This document shows positions 23,392-35,639 of a DNA stretch of 64,000 nt, piece after piece; the stretch's first letter is position 1, and each line of letters starts with the position of its first letter. Under the pieces are notes generated by a model, which had not been told where the DNA came from, did not search any database, and worked only from the letters and a program-made list of their open reading frames with translations. The DNA is taken from the NCBI RefSeq assembly GCF_029852145.1, contig NC_079971.1, forward strand, positions 10,018,697 through 10,082,696, written 5' to 3'. This DNA comes from Microplitis mediator (Eukaryota; Arthropoda; Insecta; Hymenoptera; Braconidae). A program made the translations under genes and the position numbers.

Positions 23392-25380
23392 TGTAACGGG
23401 GTAGATTGAATTTACCGCGTTCAAATAAATTCAAAATAAAATCTATTGTTCACACCGTCGATATAGTTGCAATACCACCCAGGGTTATCCGGGTAGGTTG
23501 CGACTAGTCGACCGGCGAGTGAAAATTGGAGGCTCGCCTGTCAGTCCTCAATTAGCGTCAAGTAGGAGTGACTAATAACCGAAGACACCCGAAGTCATGC
23601 GGGGAGGAAGATCTCACAAACGGAAGCCGGAACGGAAAGCGGCACTTGTCACGAGAGCGACCGGACCGACAACACGTAGAAAAGTGAGTGCACAACTAGA
23701 TAAACGCCATCAACAGACGCCACCAACGGACACTGTAAATTAATTCATCAGGTAATTATTTAATTGCGACTTGGGTTTTATTGTGGAACCAAGCGATAAT
23801 TATTTCCAAATTATATATAAAATACCAGGCAGGTAGCCGGTATTTCTTGGCAAAAATATTTACTGTGTCTGAATAACAGGTGAAGAAGAGAGCGAGTATT
23901 TTGAGGACTGAGAAAGAGAGTGAGAGGACAATTACCCGAACGAGACAAAGAACAATACCAGGACTAGACTAAAGATACGGACCAGGACGAGACCAGGACA
24001 ACATAACGACGAGAAAGGAAAAATAAAATTGTTGTAAAGGTATTTAAATAAATTTATTCCAGGCAGGAAGCCGGAAAAATTTATTAAGGATTGAGTCGTA
24101 TATCTGGTATCGTCGCGTCGTAATTAAAACTCGAAATTTAATTAATTTATTAACTCCAGGCAGGTTGCCGGAACTATTGCGTAGTAAAATAATTCCAGGT
24201 AGTTCGCCGGAAATGTTCTAGAAATTTCCAGGTGGATCGTGTAACCCACGCACCGGAAATTATTGAGTCTAGTCAATAATCGAGTCTGTAAAATTAATGA
24301 ATTAATTAATAAGATAAAGAAATTTAAATAAAATTAAAATAAAGAAAACTAATGTCTCAGGAAAAAGAATAAAGTCCGTAGTCAAGGTCACCGGTAATGA
24401 CAAGTCAATTATTAATTAAGGAAAATTTATTTAAATAATGTAATTAATTAAATAAATAATTAAATTGAGAAAGAAAGAAAAACAAATATATTGAAAAAGA
24501 AATTTAAGAATTAAACGCGGGAATAAAATAAATGAAAACTTGGAGGAATGAGATACTGATAAGAGTTTGGAAAAAGTGACGGAATCGCATAAGTTGTGGA
24601 AACAGAGTAAAATTAAAATACGGAAAAGAATTAGGGAGTGATAAAAATAAATAATTAATTAATCTCTTTAATCAAATATTTAATTAATTAATTTATTTAT
24701 TTATGAAAAAAGTTGTGGCGGGAAAATTAGTCGATGGCATGACGCCATTTAGTTATAAATTCAGAGTGAGAGTATTATAGTCCAGGGGACTGAGTGAGTG
24801 TGTGTGTGGAATAGATCAGGATGATCATGATTTTTAAAACTAGAAAATAAGGTCTCGCGAAGGTTAAGCGATTTTAATTTAGTTGCCAAAGGTAGTTGGC
24901 TAATAAGGTCTAAAAGAGTGTGTGTGTGATATGCCAAAGGTAATGGCTATGTTTTAAACTATTGCAGGTTATAAAACAAAATTGGTTTTAAGTGAAACAT
25001 TGCGGGTCGTAAATAAAATAAAAGGTCATAATAAAAAGGTTTATATAAAAAGGTTATGATAAAATAAGGTTTATAAAAAGTTATAAGGTTTATATAAGTT
25101 ATAAGGTATATAGTTATACGGTTTATAAGGTTTAAAAAGGTTATAAGGTACAAGGTTATAAGATCATAAGTTAAAAAGGTATAATTAAATAAAAAGGTAT
25201 AAAAGTGAAAAGTTAAAATGATATTGATTAATTTATGAATTATCCTTCCTCTTCCTTCTCTTACAATTAAACAAAATTACACCGACCCTGATGATCCACG
25301 ATCCGGCTCTGGGAGGCCGTTATTACCTCCAGTGGTGCCCTTAGTAAGGACGACCAGAGTAACAGCAATAGCCTTGTTAT
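23392..25380 (+). mobile_element. Element X copy 1: 1.99-kb LTR-like insertion with hairpin array
   Basis: Bounded by a 5-bp duplication AATTG (23387-23391 and 25381-25385). It begins TGTAACGGGGTAGATTG and ends GCAATAGCCTTGTTAT. An inverted second copy with its own 5-bp duplication lies at 31783-33728. Five hairpins of the design CCAGGC...GCCGG sit at 23825-24256. Around 24960-25200 is a degenerate (AAGGTTATAAGGTTTATA)n array, and 25270-25370 is a GC-rich conserved tail. No reading frame is shared by both copies. The TGTAAC start and 5-bp duplication suit a solo LTR, but the 3' end is TTAT and not CA, and nearly 2 kb is long, so a non-autonomous DNA element is a real alternative. Confidence 0.75.
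23825..24256 (+). other. Array of five bulged hairpins in element X
   Basis: Hairpin cores lie at 23825-23840, 24059-24074, 24156-24171, 24195-24210 and 24228-24256. Each folds as CC-A-GGC / GCC-GG with a single bulged A and, in four of the five, a 5-base loop (AGGTA, AGGAA, AGGTT, AGTTC). The fifth has GGT opposite ACC and a longer loop. Outer stems differ from hairpin to hairpin yet stay largely complementary (AATA/TATT, TTT/AAA). The inverted copy keeps all five in the same order at 33292-33307, 33041-33056, 32905-32920, 32866-32881 and 32820-32848. Confidence 0.7.
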
Positions 25381-25408
25381 AATTGTTTATTTGGTGATTA
25401 TAAAATCA

Positions 25409-26460
25409 CCTGGCGTCCAACTTAATTATTTTTGAACAAGGTAGCCAAAAACAGTAAGTGTATTCGGATTTCACTCCGGTAGATTATAACGGTGGGCCCT
25501 GGCTACTTCGTGTCCAGTAGCCACGAACCACAGTTAATAAATAATTCCCGAGCTTAATTAGTAATTAATTAAATTATCGATTTAAGTCGATTATCGCGGG
25601 TTCTGGAATCGGGAACTTGAAATTCTCGGGGGTGAGTCGGCTCGTCCTGAGCCGGACACGCGGCTGAAAATAAACTTAAATCTAAAGGATTCTGGTGATA
25701 GTTTATAATTAATACTCAAATAATATAAATTATATATTTTATTTAACCAAACCCTTTATATACAAATTTTCCCCTTAGTTTTATATATGTGTGTAATCAT
25801 TACAATTTAATTTAAAGAATTTATCGGGCGATATGCGCGGGAATAAATATCGTGGAAAATGAGAAAAATTGGCGGGAAATTACCGCGTTGAAGAGAGAGG
25901 CATTATACAAAATTATTATAGATTATCTATATATATATATATATAGGCGAGCAAATGTCTGGACTTACTGCCGGAATCGGACGACGTTCCATTTTCCTGG
26001 TCTCCAGTGAATAATGTTCCTTGAGTGGATAGGATCCGGACACGATGACGAACTGCTACTTGAATCGGTATCCCAACAGAACTACTGTAGCACTTATGGT
26101 TTAATTAACCACACAAACACACGACTCAAAATCTCTAGATAAAATTCAAATGTATTCAAAGAACAGAAGGTGGAAAAAGAGCGACTGATCAGTAAGCGTA
26201 CTGGAGCTCAAGTGTCGTCTTATGATTTACTGTCTTGGGTCAGCACCTCATATTGACCCCTTCCAATTATGCGCAATGACCAATTTCTGAATCTCTGCTG
26301 CGCTAAGACTACCGCCCAGACTCAGCCGAACTCGCAAACGAGAAATTTATACGAGAGAGAGAGAGAGAGAGAACAAATAGAAGCGAGAGAGCCGCACTCT
26401 CACGTCTTAAAACTACTGCTGCACGGTTACAAGATCCCCGATGGTGAAAAACCCGTTACA
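25409..26460. other. LTR-element leader and unassigned sequence
   Basis: 25411 opens with the PBS-like TGGCGTCCAAC. Then comes non-coding leader with GC-richer blocks (GGTGGGCCCTGGCTACTTCG), an (AT)n tract at 25928-25946 and a segment around 25950-26460 with (GA)n at 26355-26372. No gag, pol or exon is visible. A second LTR was not found, so the element is truncated. Confidence 0.4.
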
Positions 26461-27240
26461 ATACATACATACATACACTCAGACATCATCTTGAAATTAG
26501 TTTGAATATCTTCCTAGAACCTCAAAACGTCAAGATCTCTTAGAAATTCGATTTTCGAAAATCGGACTGAAACCAACAAGTTTCCTAACTCGCGAAAATT
26601 TCCAATTTTCTCAACGGAAAGTTGAAAGAGGTAAAAATTTGCATATTTAGGGATATTTGGAAATCTTGGTGTAACTTTGGATATAATGGATGAACGAAAA
26701 ATACCGTCGGTTTTTTTAAACTCAAAGATTCCCGGAAAAACCATTAAAATTTCAGAGCGCTGGATTCTTCTTACTTAGTGTTCCGAAGCGTTGAATTTAT
26801 CGTTTTCGCCAAAAATCGCACAATGAGCGATTCTTCGGTTTCCACTCATTTTCGAAATTTCAAATAGTTTGTTTAGCGACAAACCTTATTTCTTCTATTA
26901 AAAACAATAATTATTGGAAAAAATTAAAAATATTTTTCTTTTCTTCAATTTTTTTTAATAATTGATGAAATAAGGTTTGTCGCTAAAAACTCTTTTTGAA
27001 AGTGAAGAAATAAATCAAAACTAAAGAATCACTCAGTATGCGATTTTTGGCGAAAACAATAAATTCAAAGCTTCGGAACACTAAGAAAGAACAATCTCAG
27101 TGGTTCGAAATCGTAAGGGTTTTTTCAGGACTCTTCGAGGTTAATAAAAAACCGACGGTATCCTTCGTTTATCTATTATATCCAAAGTTATACCAAGATT
27201 TTCAAATGTCCCTAAATTGCGAATTTTCACTTTTTTTATG
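26461..27240. mobile_element. R fragment followed by an F-like fold-back
   Basis: 26461-26625 is the R conserved block in inverse orientation (CCTAGAACCTCAAAACGTC). From 26630 to about 27240 the halves are inverted: GATAAATTCAAC... and TTGGCGAAAAC flank a centre near 26925, with GACAAACCTTATTTCTTC (26879) pairing with ATGAAATAAGGTTTGTC (26964). The arm wording (TTTGGATATAATGGATGAAC; CTTCGGAACACTAAGAAAG) is that of the F family, with a different and shorter centre. Confidence 0.7.
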
Positions 27241-28286
27241 TAGAGTTTTTTAAAAATATAGGTATTGTATTTGTCCTCATGGTCGATTTTTCAAGGAATT
27301 TTGTCATATCCTATCATAATTGGTCGAATGGAATTCGAAAATACCATTCGTTGAAAAAAAAAAAAAATATATATATATATTGAGACAAATCGCTTTTCGT
27401 CTTCGCGATTTTTACCAGCAGCCACCAGAATTCGCGGGTTGAACCCTGGCTTAGGCTGGCCTCTAAAAAATTTTATTTTACTTGGACAGAGCAGTGGGCT
27501 GGGGTTCTTGCAAAGTAAAGACCCGCACTTATTCAAACTTGGCAACGTATGAGAAAACTTATCAACTTACCTCACGGCTTATAAAATTATAGAGTATTCT
27601 TATTGATGGTCAAATTACTATTTGTAACTTAATTAATATTTATTTTATCAGACTATTTAATAATCTTACCAGTAAAATAGGAAATAAGTAGGATGAACAG
27701 TGATAGATGGAATAAAAGGAATTAATCAGAATACTTTGCAAGTTTATTGCCAATTATAATAATCAAAATTACTTACAAGAAAATGCAAGCGCTGGATATA
27801 ATGTAGACAGATTCGTGGCTCAGTATAAATTTTATATCGCGAGTATATCGCCGGTAACATACAGTAATATTTATTTGAACTAACTTTGTTTATAATAATC
27901 AGTAAACTTGGACAGTAAAGTATATCGCAAGAGAATTGCTAGTAATACAACTATAATGCAAGTTAATTTCCCGATTTACAAAGTAGTTAGCCGTATTAAC
28001 AAAGTCGCAAATAAATTGCTAGTATGTGACAGTAAAACTAACTTATACGTCTTATCACTAATTGATCCAGGATCGAAGTGAAGTTCAATCACCGTAGGGT
28101 CTTAGGGCGGAGTTTTTGGGCTCGCTCCCCACTTCCCCTCACGGTCATGCGTTGAGGTAATAATTAGTCATGTGACCATAGCACTATGACTCTAGCTTGC
28201 GGTGGTTTCAGACGGCAACGAGACGGGGAAAAATAGGAACCGCTAGGCTGAGGGAGAATATGACAATTCACATTGTCTCAATATAT
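27241..28286. other. Unassigned intergenic DNA
   Basis: An AT-rich mixture, with a short GC-richer block at 28080-28260 (GGGTCTTAGGGCGGAGTT) that may be part of a retroelement leader ahead of the solo LTR. No coding or RNA gene can be supported. Confidence 0.4.
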
Positions 28287-28543
28287 TGTAACGAATGTGA
28301 AACTGATCTTTAAAATATTTGAATAGCTAGAAAACAAATGTCTTCTTCTCTTGTTTTAAAGATGCGCGACAAAAGTCAGTCAGTCTTATATTGACAGTTT
28401 AACAGCAAACATTGTATCTCAATAAACTATATATTGCTCTTGCTTTCTTCTACTGCTGTTAATCGTGGTGTTATTATTTCTAATATAAGTGTGTTATCAT
28501 TGTAGTGTATAAGTGATATTAATTTAAGATACCAATCATTACA
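28287..28543 (+). mobile_element. Solo LTR (Gypsy-like)
   Basis: A 257-bp unit starting TGTAACGAATGTG and ending ATCATTACA, i.e. TG...CA with inverted TGTAA/TTACA tips. It is flanked by ATAT on both sides, consistent with a 4-bp duplication though low in complexity. It contains CTCAATAAACTATATATTGC, a plausible poly(A) signal. No internal region adjoins it on either side, so it is probably a solo LTR left by recombination. Confidence 0.65.
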
Positions 28544-28992
28544 ATATATTATAACGAATACTGTTTATCAATCCACGACGGAGACGCGAACAACTTCAGT
28601 AAACCGTATGCGGTCATACAGGTGTGTAAAAAAAATTAGAAATAATAAATAATAATAATATTACATGACTCAAAGTAATAGATAATAATAAATAAAATAA
28701 TAGTGTGCCTGAGTCAGATCTTCAGGCTGGGTTAGTGCACGAGGGCGCCAGCCCATTTTCCAAAAACGGACAAAAAATTGTTAATCAGGGGAAAATCTGC
28801 GAGGATTGATCCGAGCGAGTAGTTTGCACGAAACGGATAACAATCGAATAAATAGATCAAAATTGGAAAAAAATAAGTAGAAATAAATATGCAGAAATAA
28901 ATAATAACAGATAATAAACGAGAAAATAAAATTAAAGCGGTAGGGAAAAGACCCAGGAAAATAAATATGAAATTTTTCCCGACAGCTGTTGG
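28544..28992. other. Unassigned spacer
   Basis: AT-rich with (AATAAT)-type simple sequence near 28640-28700; no gene or bounded element seen. Confidence 0.4.
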
Positions 28993-29393
28993 CCCGATGA
29001 AAAAAGATTTTGTCTGATCATATATGATTATATATAATCATATATGAAGTTATATATAATCATGCATGATTATATATGGGGTCATTTATAATTATATATG
29101 ACCCCATACATAATTAGATCTGATCATACCTGGCTGTTATAAGCCCATATATAAGTCTATATATGATCAGATCTGATTATATATAAGTCTGTATGTAATT
29201 ATATCTGATCAGATCTGATTATATATGAGTCTATATATAATTAGATATGATCATACCTGGCTGTTTTAACTCCATATATAATCATATGTAAGTCTATGTA
29301 TGATCGGGCCTGATCATATATGAGTCTATATATAATTAGATATGATCATACTTGGCTGTTATAATTCTATTTATAACCGTATTTAAGTCTATA

Positions 29394-29622
29394 CCCGATG
29401 AAAAAAGATTTTATACAATTGTATAAAATTACATACAAAAAATGGCCCGATCCAACTGTAAACAACTGATTAAAAATTGTATGCAATTCTATAAAAAATG
29501 TATACAAGTCTATATAATTATATACAATTTCTATACAAATTGTATACAATTAGATCGGGCAATTTTTTCTATCCAATTATTTATAGTCTATATATAATTG
29601 TATAAAATCTTTTTTCATCGGG
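29394..29622. mobile_element. Nested CCCGATGAAAAAAG MITE (229 bp)
   Basis: CCCGATGAAAAAAGATTTTA and its inverse bound a 229-bp unit of (TATACAATTGTATA)-type palindromes. TATA lies on both sides (29390-29393, 29623-29626), so the duplication is TA or longer. It interrupts the array of the larger element of the same family. Confidence 0.75.
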
Positions 29623-29934
29623 TATATGATCAGATCTGATTATATATGAGTCTATATATAATTAGATATAATCATACCTAACTGTTATAACCCCATATAT
29701 AATCATATATAAGTCTATACATGATTAGATCTGATCAGACATGGCTAATATAAATTCATGTATAGTCGTGCATAAGTTTATATATGATTGGATCTGATCA
29801 GACATGACTGATATAAACTTATATGTAGATATGTATGTCTATGTATGATTAAATCTGATCAGACTTTATTGATATGAAACCTATAAATATTTAATTATGT
29901 ATATAGTTTCAATAAATATATATATTAGGGTGGC

Positions 29935-30813
29935 GCAAAAAAACCGACTATTTTTTTTTTTTAATCTCGCATGAAAATTTGTTGGTTTACGATGTTTTAA
30001 GAAGCCTCTCCACAAATCAGCTCGATAAAAAATTTTTAAGAGGTCGCTCACGAATTTTGAAAATATCGAAAATGATCGAAAGTAGGATTTTTATTAAAAA
30101 AATTTTTTTTTTCTCGTGGCAGCAATAGTTTATATTTGTAAAATCATGACTATGCTGAAAATTTCAGCCCAAAATTTAAATATTCAAACGGCGCTCAAGA
30201 ATTTTGAATGTTTCCGAGCGCAGTCTCTTGGACGTTTTTGAGCGACCCTTAAATATTAATAATAAAGCTTCTCGATTTTTTCACCATCAATTTGCATGAC
30301 AATGAATGGAAATATAACCCGAGAAATAGAAATAATAAGTTATTTACATACTTTTTTATTTTTTAATTCAATTTGTAGGTTTTTTCGCTTATTCAAAACT
30401 GACCGAATTTCATTGTTTAAGACTGTTCTGTATATTTTTGGGTATGCAAAAGTTATATTTAAGTGAAATGACAACAATTGAGTTATAAAAACTAATTCAA
30501 ACTATTAATTACATATTATCAGTAAATATTCGAAATTCTCGAGCGCCGTTTAAATATTTATATTTTGGGCTGAAATTTTCAGCAAAGTCATGATTTTACA
30601 AATATAAACTATTGCTGCCACGAGAAAAAAAAAATTTTTTAAATAAAAATCCGAATACCGATCATTTTCGATATTTTCAAAATTCGTGAGCGACCTCTTA
30701 AAATTTTTTTATCGAGCTGATTTGTGGAGAGGCTTCTTAAAACATCATAAACCAACAAATTTTCATGCGAGATTGAAAAAAAAAAAATAGTCGGTTTTTT
30801 TGCGCCACCCTAA
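29935..30813. mobile_element. TTAGGGTGGC fold-back MITE, copy 1
   Basis: The ends are TTAGGGTGGCGCAAAAAAAC and the inverse GCGCCACCCTAA. The arms pair over about 260 bp (CCGACTATTTTTTT, then TTTAAGAAGCCTCTCCACAA). It sits inside (TA)n sequence; TA on both sides suggests a TA target. A second copy lies at 37430-38329. Confidence 0.8.
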
Positions 30814-31039
30814 TATATATATATATATATATATATTAAATAATATGACAATTTTTTAATATCAAAGTTATTAAATTTTTATTCTGTCAACTATCAATCA
30901 AACTTAAATCCCCAATACTTAAAAAATGTTTAAAGGTTTCGGCAGCAATTTAAAAGTATAAAGTATCAATTTGATTATTTGAGTTAAGTAAGGCCATAAA
31001 CTTTTCTTAATTATAAGTGTAGAACAGAGTAGAAGATCA

Positions 31040-31125
31040 GACTACAATCCATCGATAACCAAAGTTAAGCAACATCGGCATGGGACATTAATTGGACGGG
31101 TGAACTCGTAGTAAAATAGTAGTCA
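31040..31125 (+). pseudogene. 5S rRNA-like remnant
   Basis: TCGATAACCAAAGTTAAGC, AACATCGGCATGG and TTGGACGGGTGAACTCG follow in 5S order and spacing, covering the box A to box C promoter region with several substitutions. GACTAC at 31040 and GTAGTC at 31119 could close the domain. The 5' third of a normal 5S gene is not recognisable, so it is a pseudogene or a decayed 5S-derived SINE. Confidence 0.55.
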
Positions 31126-31782
31126 ACGGATAATAATTTTTTTTTTATTATTTAATTTTAACCGACATTTATATTGATAAAAACAATAAATCCTGATTAA
31201 ATTACTTAATTAATAATTGACAGATATTCTAAATGAGATTCTAAAAATGACTATATTCGTTCATGCATGGTTATATATAATCATATCTGTTTATATATAA
31301 ACAGATCAAGTTATGTATGATCAGACCTGGCCAATTTTTGGATCTGATCATATATAGACAATTATGCATGATCATATATGATGAGACAAAATCTTTTTTC
31401 ATCGGGGGTTTACATTTATTTATATAAAATACCAAAAATCTTCAATACAGTAGTTTAATTATAAATATAAATTGTAATCATAAATAAACCTCTAGGGGTA
31501 GAATCAATATCCCTGATTAAAAACTTCGATTAAATCCGATTGAATCTGATTGAAACTCAATCAGAATTCTATCAGTTTCAATCAGAAACAAATTTTCAAT
31601 CAGAAATGTTCGGGAGCGTTTGGGGTCTCGATTGACTTTCAATCGGATTCAATCGGAAAAATTTTTTTTTTATTTTCTGATTGAATTTGATTGAAATATT
31701 TCAATCAGTTTTAATCAGATTCAATCGTAAAATAATAATTTATTTCTCGATTATTTTCCGATTGAATCTGATTGAATCCGAT

Positions 31783-33728
31783 ATAACAGGGCTATTGCTG
31801 TTACTCTGGTCGTCCTTACTAAGGGCGCCACTGGAAGTAATAACGGCCTCCCAGAGCCGGATCTTGGATCGTCAGGGTCGGTGTAATTTTCGTTTGATTG
31901 TAAGAGAAGGATGAGGAAGGATAATTTATAAATAAATCAATATGATTTTAACTTTTCACTTTTATCCCTTTTATTTATTTAACCTTTTAACCTTATTATC
32001 TTATAACCTTGTACCTTATAAACCTTATAACTATATATCTTATATAAACCTTATAACTTTTTATAAACCTTATTTTGACCTTTTTATATAAACCTTTTAT
32101 TATAACCTTTTATTTTATTTATGACCCGCAATAATTAAAACATAGCCGTTACCTTTGGCCTATCACACACACACACACTTTTAGACCTTATTAGCCAACT
32201 ACCTTTGGCACTAAATTTAAAATCGCTTAACCTTCGCGAGACCTTATTTTCTAGTTTTAAAATCTAGATCATCCTGATCTATTCCACACACACTCTCACT
32301 CAGTCCCCTGGACTATTTTTCACTCACTCTGAGTTTATAACTAAATGGCGTCCTGCCATCGACTAATTTCCCACCACAACTTTTTACAATTTAATGAATA
32401 AATAAATTAATTAAATATTTGATTAAAGAGATTAATTCAACTAATTAATTATTTATTTTTATCACTCCTTAATTCCTTTACATATCTTAATTTCCGTTCC
32501 AATAACTTTGGTGAGTCGGTCACCTTTTTCAAACTCTTCTCCTCATCTCCTTCCTCCAGTTTTCACTATTTTAATAACGATATAATTCTTACTTTCCTTT
32601 TCCATTTATTTTATTTATTTATTTAATTAATTATTTTAATTAAATTAATTTTTCTTAAATTAAAAATTGACTTGTCACTACCGGTGACCTTGACTACGGA
32701 CTTGATGTTTATTACCGAGACATTAACTTTCTTTATTTTAATTTTAATTAATTTTAATTTATCTTATTAATTAATTTAATTATTCTACGGACTTGATCGT
32801 TGACTAGAGTCGATAATTTCCGGTGCGTGGGTTACGCGATCTACTTGGAAATTTCTAGAACATTTCCGGCGAACTGCCTGGAAATATTTTACTACGCAAT
32901 AGCTCCGGCAACCTGCCTGGAGTCAATTAATTTAATTAATTTATTCAATTTAATTCTAGCCAAATTTATAATTGTTAATTTCCCAAATTAATTTCGACGC
33001 GACACTACCAGATATACGACTAAATACTTAATAAATTTTTCCGGCTTCCGGCCTGGAATAAATTTATATAAATACCTTTATAATATTTAAATTTTCACAG
33101 GTTTGTCCTCGTCGTTTTATTTGTCCTGGTCACATCCTGGGTTTCGGGTATTTTCCTTTTTGTCCGTCTCTTTTGTGTTTTATTGTCTGGTCCTGTCCGG
33201 TACTTGTCCTCTCTCTCTTTCTCTCACACCAACCCGCGTTCTCTCCTTCACCTGCTTTTCAAATACAATCAGTAATTTTGCCAGGGAAATACCGGCTATC
33301 TGCCTGGTATTTTATATAAAATTTGGAAATGATTATCGCTTGGTTCCACAGTCGAAAACCCAAGTGTAAATGGATAATTACCTGAGAATAAACCACGGCG
33401 TCGGTTGATGGCGTCTATTCTGTCTTACAAGTTTACTTTTCTACGTCTTGACGGTCCGGTCGTTCTCGTGACAAGTGCCGCTTTTCATTCCGGCTTCCGT
33501 TTATAAAATCTTACACCCCGTATGACTCCGGGTGTCTTCGGTTATCAGTCACTCCTACTTAACGCTAATTGGGGACTGACAGACGAGCCTCCAATTTTCA
33601 CTCCCCGGTCGACTAGTCGCAACCTACGCGGATAACCCTGGGTGGTATTGCAACTATATCGACGGTGTGAACGATAGATTTTATTTTGAATTTATTTGAA
33701 CGCGGTAAATTCAATTTACCCCGTTACA
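31783..33728 (-). mobile_element. Element X copy 2 (inverted)
   Basis: The inverse of 23392-25380, bounded by CCGAT at 31778-31782 and 33729-33733. On its own strand it starts TGTAACGGGGTAAATTG and ends AGCCCTGTTAT. All five hairpins, the degenerate GGTTATAAGG array (31950-32130 in inverse) and the GC-rich tail are kept, with many point differences from copy 1. This shows that the structure has outlived sequence drift. Plus-strand open frames here (for example 33103-33369) are not conserved in copy 1. Confidence 0.75.
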
Positions 33729-33860
33729 CCGATTAAAATATTTCAATCAGTTTTGATCAGATTCAATCGGAAAATAATAATTTATTTCACGATTATTTTC
33801 CGATTGAATCTGATAGCAGATTCTCGATCAGTTTTAATCGGCTTCAACCGGAAAACAACA

Positions 33861-35639
33861 ATTCGGATAGTATTAATAATTATTAAAATTTGGGTAGATT
33901 TGAATTTCATTGATCATGAATTCATCAATTCAAAAAATATCCGAGTATAGAATTTTATCTGTCTTTTTAATTTAATCAATTTTATAAAAAGTTAAAACAA
34001 TAGCATTTTTCAGGATTATATAAAACAATTTAAAAATTTTTTTTATAAAACTGTATTGATTGAACTATTATAATGTACGAATGTATGAATGTATGAAAGT
34101 TATGGATATTGAGACTTATCGATAAGTTTCTCTCGCGTAATAAGTATTGTGATACAGCATAATCATTTTTTATAAGAGCACAAAAATTTTTTATATGTTT
34201 CACTTCCTATTTCAAGTTTGGTCGACAGCATCGTAAAAATTGGTATAGGTTTCGAGCCAAAATTTTTCTCCGTGTGACATCTTATTACGGAAGCGCATTA
34301 GCATGTTTCGAATACCCAGAAAATTAATATAAATTTATAAATTATTATTATTATTATTATTGATATTTATAAAAAGTCCTGTTTTTGTCCATAAAAACAA
34401 TTGAACACAGGTAGAAAATTATGGTACATAAAGTCTGTTTTCGTCCTTAAAACTAATTGAACACAGACCAATAATTAGAATGAAAAGGTCTGTTTTTAGT
34501 CTACACCCGATTTAAAACAGACTAAATATCATCCAAAAATACGTCTGATATTGGCCTGGACAATGACTAGTACGGACAAAAACAGATTAAATTCCTATAT
34601 AAAATAATTACGATTTATAAACTTGAATTAAAGAAATAATATCTGAATTTATCCTTTATTTTAAAACAGACCTAATTTTTTGACCCGGGAAAAAACTTAT
34701 TTTCTAGAATTTTCTAGCTTACAAGCCAAGTAAAGGATTTTTATGCACGACAGATATTTTTGTAGGAAACTGAACGCTCTACAAAAAAAGTCTTTTCATC
34801 GTTTAATAAATCTGACTGTTCAAAAGTAATTTGAGCTTAAAGTCAAATTTATAGTAAATTTTAAGATGTTTTAACTTTTCCGGCGAAACTATCAGTCTTA
34901 TCAGAAAATCTCATAGAAACTTTTTTATAGGTAATTTCATTTCTTATAAATTATTAAAATAAAATTTTTCGAAATTCCGCATTTTTTTCTAGTTATTTTC
35001 ATTTTAATGTCAAGCTATTAAACAAATAGTTTTCCGATTGATTTTTAATAAATTCTAAAATACATTTTTTGTATTTTAACCTATATTTTTTAAATCAATT
35101 TTTTTCCTGGGGGTGTTTAACGCAATGATTTTCATATGCTTCAACTAATAAAAAAAAAGTTGCTTGAACCAAGAGAAAAATTTCTTAGGAGAATAGATAA
35201 TATACAAAGGAGAGAAAATTCACCGGTGCTAGGCGATAGCAGTAGGAGTAGTTCGGTGCTCGCCCCTAGATAGCGCCAACCACTTCTAGTGTCCCTGGTA
35301 AGAAACGTAGTTCGGACGTATTATATTTCAAAATTGGAAGCATTTATGACACGAGCACACCTCTGTTCTTCGACAGAGTGACAAGTGCCATTTTTGGCGG
35401 TAATATAGTATATCGTATTACTTCATGACATGCAATCTAATTGATATAATAGATTTATTGTAGATTTTGAAATATTCGATTTTTCAATTTTGAACCGTTT
35501 CGAATGATTTTTATTCACTTATCACAAGTTCCAATTTTTAAATTAATTTGAATTGTTTTTGTTGACCAGGGATAATATACAATATAATATAAAAATTTTT
35601 TTTCCCGGGAATAGGTAATTTTCGATTAATTTACAATCG
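33861..35639. other. Unassigned interior of the TIR element
   Basis: 34090-34310 is a diverged half of the fold-back found at 43468-43790 (GACTTATCGATAAG, TTTGGTCGACAGCATCGTAA, TTTTTCTCCGTGT). 34360-34690 has repeated GTCTGTTTTxGTCC-like words. The remainder shows nothing assignable. Confidence 0.4.

Larger units (their letters stand above)
22435..25408 (+). mobile_element. Gypsy-like 5' LTR, interrupted by element X
   Basis: The sequence starts TGTAACATGAGG and, after removal of the X insertion (23392-25385 including one duplicated pentamer), continues to AATCA at about 25408. It is followed two bases later by TGGCGTCCAACTT, a tRNA-type primer-binding site. The net LTR is about 0.98 kb. An AATAAA at about 23089 (GACAATAAACGTATT) could serve as poly(A) signal. 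No gag or pol is found downstream, so only LTR and leader remain. LTR identity is inferred from the TG start and the PBS position. Confidence 0.6.
28993..31406. mobile_element. CCCGATGAAAAAAG-ended TIR element (2.4 kb) with nested insertions
   Basis: The ends are CCCGATGAAAAAAGATTTTG at 28993 and its inverse ending CGGG at 31406, each followed by GG outside. The body is largely variants of TATATGATCAGATCTGATTA, a palindrome-rich array. Inside it are a smaller element of the same family (29394-29622), a fold-back MITE (29935-30813) and a 5S-like remnant near 31040. No transposase is present. Confidence 0.7.

Noticed and set aside
25250..25380. An rRNA or snRNA gene suggested by the conserved GC-rich block
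   Set aside because: It matches no RNA I recognise and is simply the conserved tail of element X, present again at 31783-31900.
33103..33369. A possible secreted-protein ORF
   Set aside because: It lies in element X copy 2 and is not open in copy 1.
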